Origin: Lachnospiraceae bacterium
GTDB taxonomy: Bacteria; Bacillota; Clostridia; Lachnospirales; Lachnospiraceae
Direction: 5' to 3'
DNA length: 64,000 nt
Assembly: GCA_900771995.1 (NCBI GenBank)
Contig: CAAGQC010000087.1
Span: 14,975-78,974, forward strand
Part shown: positions 60,498 to 64,000 of the stretch, piece after piece
How the letters are laid out: each line of letters opens with the position of its first letter
Numbering within the stretch: the first letter of the stretch is position 1
The notes under the pieces: model-generated
The model's input: the letters and a program-made list of their open reading frames with translations, nothing else
Databases searched by the model: none
Told to the model about the DNA's origin: nothing
Translations under genes and position numbers: made by a program

Positions 60498-60929
60498 CTA
60501 TTTTTCTTCTGTTTTCAATAACTCCTGCATGGTATGCCATCCAAGCACCGCGCATTTTACCCGGGCCGGCATGTGGGCGATATCCTGCAATACGGAGGCT
60601 TCTTCCAGTTCGTCCCTCTCTTCCTCGGTGATGCTTCCCTTGATCATCTTGAGGAACAGATCCGCCAGATGCAGGGCTTCCTCCTTACTTCTGCCGATGA
60701 CCAGTTCCAGCATCATGTCTGCGGAAGCCTGGGAAATGGCACAGCCGTCGCCCTCGAAAGCGCCGTCCACGACCACGCCGTCCTCCACCTTCAGTTCCAG
60801 AAAAATATCGTCTCCGCAGCTGGGATTGACCCCTTCCAACACCAGATTGGCATCCTCCAGCTTATGCTTGTGATACGGATGCAGATTGTGTTCCGTCAGG
60901 ATCTCGTTATAAAATGTCTTATTCTCCAT
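60498..60929 (-). CDS. sufU: SufU-type iron-sulfur assembly protein
   Basis: A 143-residue protein of the SufU group, a zinc-dependent sulfurtransferase that accepts persulfide sulfur from SufS in firmicutes. The metal ligands are visible: Cys and Asp in VNPSCGDDIFLEL, Cys in GDGCAISQASADMM and Cys in ARVKCAVLGWHTM. It also has the insertion that separates SufU from IscU (KMIKGSITEEERDELEEA). The start at 60929 lies within the end of sufS (11-base overlap), giving coupled translation. It is the last gene of the sufB-sufD-sufS-sufU run. Confidence 0.95.
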   Translation of the reverse strand: MENKTFYNEILTEHNLHPYHKHKLEDANLVLEGVNPSCGDDIFLELKVEDGVVVDGAFEGDGCAISQASADMMLELVIGRSKEEALHLADLFLKMIKGSITEEERDELEEASVLQDIAHMPARVKCAVLGWHTMQELLKTEEK

Positions 60930-62142
60930 AGCCCATCTGTCTCCTTATCTTCGCAAGGCTCTCTAAGAATGCCTGAATCTCTTCTTCCGTATTGTAGACC
61001 CCCAGACTTACTCTGGTGGTGGACAATACCTTCAGATGCTGTAATAACGGCTGGGCGCAGTGATGTCCCGCCCGCACCGCAATGTGATCCGCATCCAGAA
61101 TCGATGCCACATCATGGGGGTGCACTCCGTCCACCTTGAAGGTCACGATACCGTGGTGGTCCTCCGCCTTCTGGGAACCCAGAATGTGTACTGCGGGGAT
61201 CTCCCTCATGCCCTCCATCAACTGGGCTGTCAGTTTCGCTTCTCTCTCTTCGATAAAATCAAAGCCGATCTTCTGCACATAGCGGATGGCTTCCGCCAGT
61301 GCATAGGCTCCTGCACCGTTTACCGTACCGGCTTCGAACTTATGGGGTACTTCCGCCCACACGGCTCCCGTGCGGCTGACGGAATCGATCATTTCCCCAC
61401 CGCAAAGGAACGGCGGCATCTGCTCCAGCAGTTCTCTCTTCGCATATAATGCGCCGATTCCCATGGGTGCATACATCTTGTGTCCGGAAAATGCCAGGAA
61501 ATCCACATCCAGATCCTGTACATCCACTGCCATATGTGGAACGCTCTGGGCTCCGTCCGCCACAAAATAAGCGCCGGCCTCATGGGCGATCTGTGCAAAC
61601 TGTTTGATGTCATTTTTACAGCCCAGCACATTGGATACCTGGGTCATGGCCACGATCTTCGTGCGGTCACTTAGCGCCGCCCGGAAGGCTTCCTCGGTAT
61701 ATTTTCCGTCCTCGGTGCACTCCAGATATTTTACCACTGCGCCGGTTCTGGCTGCCGCCTGCTGCCAGGGCAGGAGATTGCTGTGGTGTTCCATAATGCT
61801 CACCAGAATCTCATCTCCGGGCTTCAGCACCAGAGAACCCAGACTGTAGGCCACCAGATTCAGCGCCTCCGTGGCATTGCGGACGAAGACGATCTCCGAC
61901 GCTTCCTTCGCATTCAGAAACTCCCGGACCGTCTCTCTGGCCTCTTCATATTTTTCGGTTGCCGCCTCTCCCAGCTCGTATAATCCGCGCAGGGGATTGG
62001 CATTGTATTTTTCATAAAATGTTCTCTCTGCTTCCAGTACACAGGACGGCTTCTGGGAAGTCGCCGCCGTATCCAGATAAATCACATCATTGCTCATAAG
62101 CAGAGGAAAATCCTTACGGATCTCGCTGATTGAAGTCGTCAT
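60919..62142 (-). CDS. sufS: Cysteine desulfurase SufS
   Basis: A 407-residue class V PLP aminotransferase-fold enzyme that removes sulfur from cysteine as an enzyme-bound persulfide. The start MTTSISEIRKDFPLLMSNDV at 62142 follows AGGAGG; a frame open to 62250 overlaps sufD and is rejected. PLP lysine is in FSGHKMYAPMGIGALY and the catalytic cysteine in RAGHHCAQPLL; NGAGAYALAEAIRYVQKIG is also typical. It pairs with SufU immediately downstream. Confidence 0.96.
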   Translation of the reverse strand: MTTSISEIRKDFPLLMSNDVIYLDTAATSQKPSCVLEAERTFYEKYNANPLRGLYELGEAATEKYEEARETVREFLNAKEASEIVFVRNATEALNLVAYSLGSLVLKPGDEILVSIMEHHSNLLPWQQAAARTGAVVKYLECTEDGKYTEEAFRAALSDRTKIVAMTQVSNVLGCKNDIKQFAQIAHEAGAYFVADGAQSVPHMAVDVQDLDVDFLAFSGHKMYAPMGIGALYAKRELLEQMPPFLCGGEMIDSVSRTGAVWAEVPHKFEAGTVNGAGAYALAEAIRYVQKIGFDFIEEREAKLTAQLMEGMREIPAVHILGSQKAEDHHGIVTFKVDGVHPHDVASILDADHIAVRAGHHCAQPLLQHLKVLSTTRVSLGVYNTEEEIQAFLESLAKIRRQMGYGE

Positions 62143-62158
62143 ACTTCCTCCTGTTATC

Positions 62159-63256
62159 TTACTCTTCCGCTTCCTGTTCGTCTGCTCTGCCCAGGAACTC
62201 CTGTACCTTCGCCTGTGCAGCCGCATCGGGGATCTTGCGACAGACCGCATCCACCTTGGCCATAGCCATCATTTCATAGATCTGCTCCCGGTTCATGCCG
62301 CGGCTCTCTAAATAAAAGAGCAGTTCATCGTCCAGTTTGCCGATGGTGGCACCGTGATTGCCTTCCACATCTTCCTCCGCACAGAGGATCAGGGGAATGG
62401 TCTGGTTCACTACATCGTTGGATAATAACAGTACATCCTCTTTTTCGTTGCCTACTGCGCCCTTGGCACCCCATTTGAAATCAATGGTGCCGCGGTACAG
62501 CTTAAAGGCATGATCCCGCAGGACGCCGCCGGCCTGCATATTGCTCTGGGTCTTTTTGCCTTCATGCAGAGCCACATAATTCATATCCAGTCTGCCGTCA
62601 CCCTCCACGATATAGGCGGTGTCGGTATCCACACTGCTCTCTCTGCCCTGCAAGGTGGTCTTGCATCCCAGGTAGGTGTTCTTCCCGCCCAGGATCAGCT
62701 GGATTACTTCGAGAGATGCCTTCTCTTCACAAAGGGCTCCAATGTCGTTCATAAAGGTAAAGCCACTGCCCAGTCTCTGGATCTGGATCAGACGGATCTT
62801 CGCTCCCTCTTCCAGATACAGTCTGGTGGATACCGCTGCCTGTCCTGCCGCCTCCCTGTCGGAAGCAAAATCCTGGATCACGGTGATCTCACTGTTTTTC
62901 CGGGCTCTTACCGCTACGGCTCCGGCCTGTAAGCTGTCCTGTGCATAGGCGTAATCCAACAGTAACGGCTGTGCTTCTGCGGTATCCGCAGGCACCTCAT
63001 AATGCTGTGCCTTTACTTCCGCTGCGGTAAGCAGCCCGTCCATATCTTCTCCCATGCCGGAGGCAATGCCTGCAAAATCCGCATTCCAGGGCTGGGAGCC
63101 TTCGTTTTCTGCTGTTGTTATCTTTTCCGGCAGGGTCACCTTTACATCTCCTGCCGTGGGAATTGCTATATTGTCCAACTGCGTCTCGTTCATGCGAAGC
63201 CAGTTCCATGTCTTAGAGGGCAGTCGGTTAATGGTCATATTGTATTCTTTTTCCAT
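62159..63256 (-). CDS. sufD: SufD, scaffold subunit of the SufBCD complex
   Basis: A 365-residue beta-helix protein that partners SufB and the ATPase SufC in Fe-S cluster assembly. The C-terminal block EDVEGNHGATIGKLDDELLF and YLESRGMNREQIYEMMA is diagnostic, and the N-terminus LPSKTWNWLRMNETQLDNI is the family's start region. AAGGAGG precedes the ATG, 12 bases from sufB. The sequence is divergent in the middle, as usual for clostridial SufD. Confidence 0.93.
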   Translation of the reverse strand: MEKEYNMTINRLPSKTWNWLRMNETQLDNIAIPTAGDVKVTLPEKITTAENEGSQPWNADFAGIASGMGEDMDGLLTAAEVKAQHYEVPADTAEAQPLLLDYAYAQDSLQAGAVAVRARKNSEITVIQDFASDREAAGQAAVSTRLYLEEGAKIRLIQIQRLGSGFTFMNDIGALCEEKASLEVIQLILGGKNTYLGCKTTLQGRESSVDTDTAYIVEGDGRLDMNYVALHEGKKTQSNMQAGGVLRDHAFKLYRGTIDFKWGAKGAVGNEKEDVLLLSNDVVNQTIPLILCAEEDVEGNHGATIGKLDDELLFYLESRGMNREQIYEMMAMAKVDAVCRKIPDAAAQAKVQEFLGRADEQEAEE

Positions 63257-63268
63257 ATTCTGTCCTCC

Positions 63269-64000
63269 TTAGCCAATGCTGCCTTTCATTTCCAGACGGA
63301 TCAGATTGTTCATCTCCACCGCGTATTCCAACGGCAGTTCCTTCGATACATTGTCGGCAAATCCGCTGACAATCATGGCTCGGGCATCCTCCTCGGAGAT
63401 ACCGCGGGACATCAGATAGAACACCGCTTCATCGCTGATGCGGCCGATTTTCGCCTCGTGTCCGATATCGGCATCCTGGGTACGGATATCCATGGCCGGG
63501 ATGGTGTCGGAGCGGGACTTATCATCCAGCATCAATGACTGACAGGATACGGCAGATTTGCTCTTTGCTGCACTGTTCTTCACGACCACGGAGCTTCGGA
63601 AGGTACTGATGCCACCATCCTTGGAAATGGACTTGGTATTGATATAGGAAGTGGTCTCCGGTGCATTGTGGACCACCTTGGTACCGGTATCCAGATTCTG
63701 TCCGGCTCCCGCGAAGGTAATACCGGTGAATTCCGCTCTGGCTCCCTTACCGTTCAGGACACTCATGGGATACAGGTAGGATACGTGGGATCCGAAAGAA
63801 CCGGATACCCATTCGATGGTACCTCCCTCTTCCACCAATGCCCGCTTGGTATTCAGATTGTACATGTTCTTGGACCAGTTCTCGATGGTGGAATAACGCA
63901 GCTTTGCATTCTTCCCGACGAACAGTTCCACACAGCCGGCATGAAGGTTCGCCACATTATACTTCGGGGCGGAACAGCCTTCGATAAAATGCAGGTAAGC
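63269..64000 (-). CDS. sufB: SufB, Fe-S scaffold, N-terminus outside the window
   Basis: The 243 C-terminal residues of SufB are present, open to the right edge. It begins AYLHFIEGCSAPKYNVANLH and continues CVELFVGKNAKLRYSTIENW, GSFGSHVSYLYPMSVL, QDADIGHEAKIGRISDEAVF and YLMSRGISEEDARAMIVSGF, all strongly conserved. SufB (about 470 residues in full) builds the cluster with SufC and SufD. The SufC gene is expected upstream, outside the window. Confidence 0.96.
   Translation of the reverse strand, partial: AYLHFIEGCSAPKYNVANLHAGCVELFVGKNAKLRYSTIENWSKNMYNLNTKRALVEEGGTIEWVSGSFGSHVSYLYPMSVLNGKGARAEFTGITFAGAGQNLDTGTKVVHNAPETTSYINTKSISKDGGISTFRSSVVVKNSAAKSKSAVSCQSLMLDDKSRSDTIPAMDIRTQDADIGHEAKIGRISDEAVFYLMSRGISEEDARAMIVSGFADNVSKELPLEYAVEMNNLIRLEMKGSIG

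Noticed and set aside
60286..60555. 89-codon minus-strand frame across the suf 3' UTR
   Set aside because: It crosses the terminator and overlaps sufU out of frame, with no homology or SD.
62143..62250. N-terminal extension of SufS overlapping sufD
   Set aside because: Arg-rich, unrelated to SufS, and the AGGAGG site points to the ATG at 62142.
1..64000. CRISPR arrays, rRNA, tRNA genes, complete insertion sequences
   Set aside because: Scanned on both strands by eye; none with convincing structure was seen. Only degraded mobile-type fragments (10970-11255, 24692-24982) are present. A tRNAscan or IS search could still find something I missed.

Overview
The window looks like chromosomal DNA from a motile, strictly fermentative gut Firmicute of the Lachnospiraceae (a Roseburia/Agathobacter-like organism). 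The reasons are a GH112 galactosyl phosphorylase, the flagellin N-terminus MVVQHNLTAMNSNRM, class I-alpha glutamine synthetase paired with an ANTAR regulator, LL-diaminopimelate aminotransferase, a FliW/CsrA flagellar switch and a SufU-type SUF system. The genus is an inference; no rRNA or tRNA gene is visible.

Layout. 1-2.8 kb: GH112 phosphorylase (cut by the left edge) divergent from an AraC-type regulator. 2.8-8.3 kb: a minus-strand group, glnA, ANTAR regulator, dapF, dapL and a membrane protein. 8.4-9.2 kb: a membrane-anchored FMN-binding-domain-like protein. 9.3-11.3 kb: AT-rich accessory DNA with an XRE regulator/nucleotidyltransferase pair and a broken ATPase gene. 11.5-25 kb: an AT-rich glycosyltransferase and sugar-modification block surrounding the flagellin gene fliC, bounded on the right by a broken Rpn-family nuclease gene. 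25.2-35.3 kb: late flagellar genes in transcription order flgM, flgN, flgK, a second flgK, flgL, fliW, csrA, then flaG, fliD, fliS, fliT-like. 35.3-46.3 kb: a YtfQRT-YjfF-like sugar ABC transporter with two binding proteins, a chemoreceptor and a YesM/YesN-like two-component system. 46.4-50.2 kb: araA, araR and a nucleotidase/guanylate-kinase-like fusion. 50.5-54.7 kb (plus strand): coiled-coil protein, MarR regulator, DegV protein, EAL phosphodiesterase. 54.9-60.2 kb: cstA, a hypothetical gene, a hybrid sensor kinase and its binding-protein partner. 60.5-64 kb: sufB (cut by the right edge), sufD, sufS, sufU.

How it fits together. Four sigma-28-type promoters (flgM, flaG, fliC and the front of the glycan block) place filament capping, export chaperones, flagellin and flagellin-sugar genes in one late regulon, with the anti-sigma factor FlgM in the same locus. 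The fliC and flaG leaders each carry a small GC stem with GGA in the loop just upstream of the Shine-Dalgarno, the arrangement expected for CsrA control, and csrA-fliW lies between them.

The most unusual content is the block at 15.5-24.5 kb. A VioA-like sugar aminotransferase, an ATP-grasp ligase, an opine-dehydrogenase-family enzyme, a one-chain cobalamin-binding/glutamate-mutase-like protein, a methyltransferase, an SGNH-like protein and a glycosyltransferase run head to tail toward fliC. I infer a pathway that decorates flagellin with an amino-sugar carrying an amino-acid-derived (possibly branched) acyl group. This assignment rests on motif reading and gene context only.
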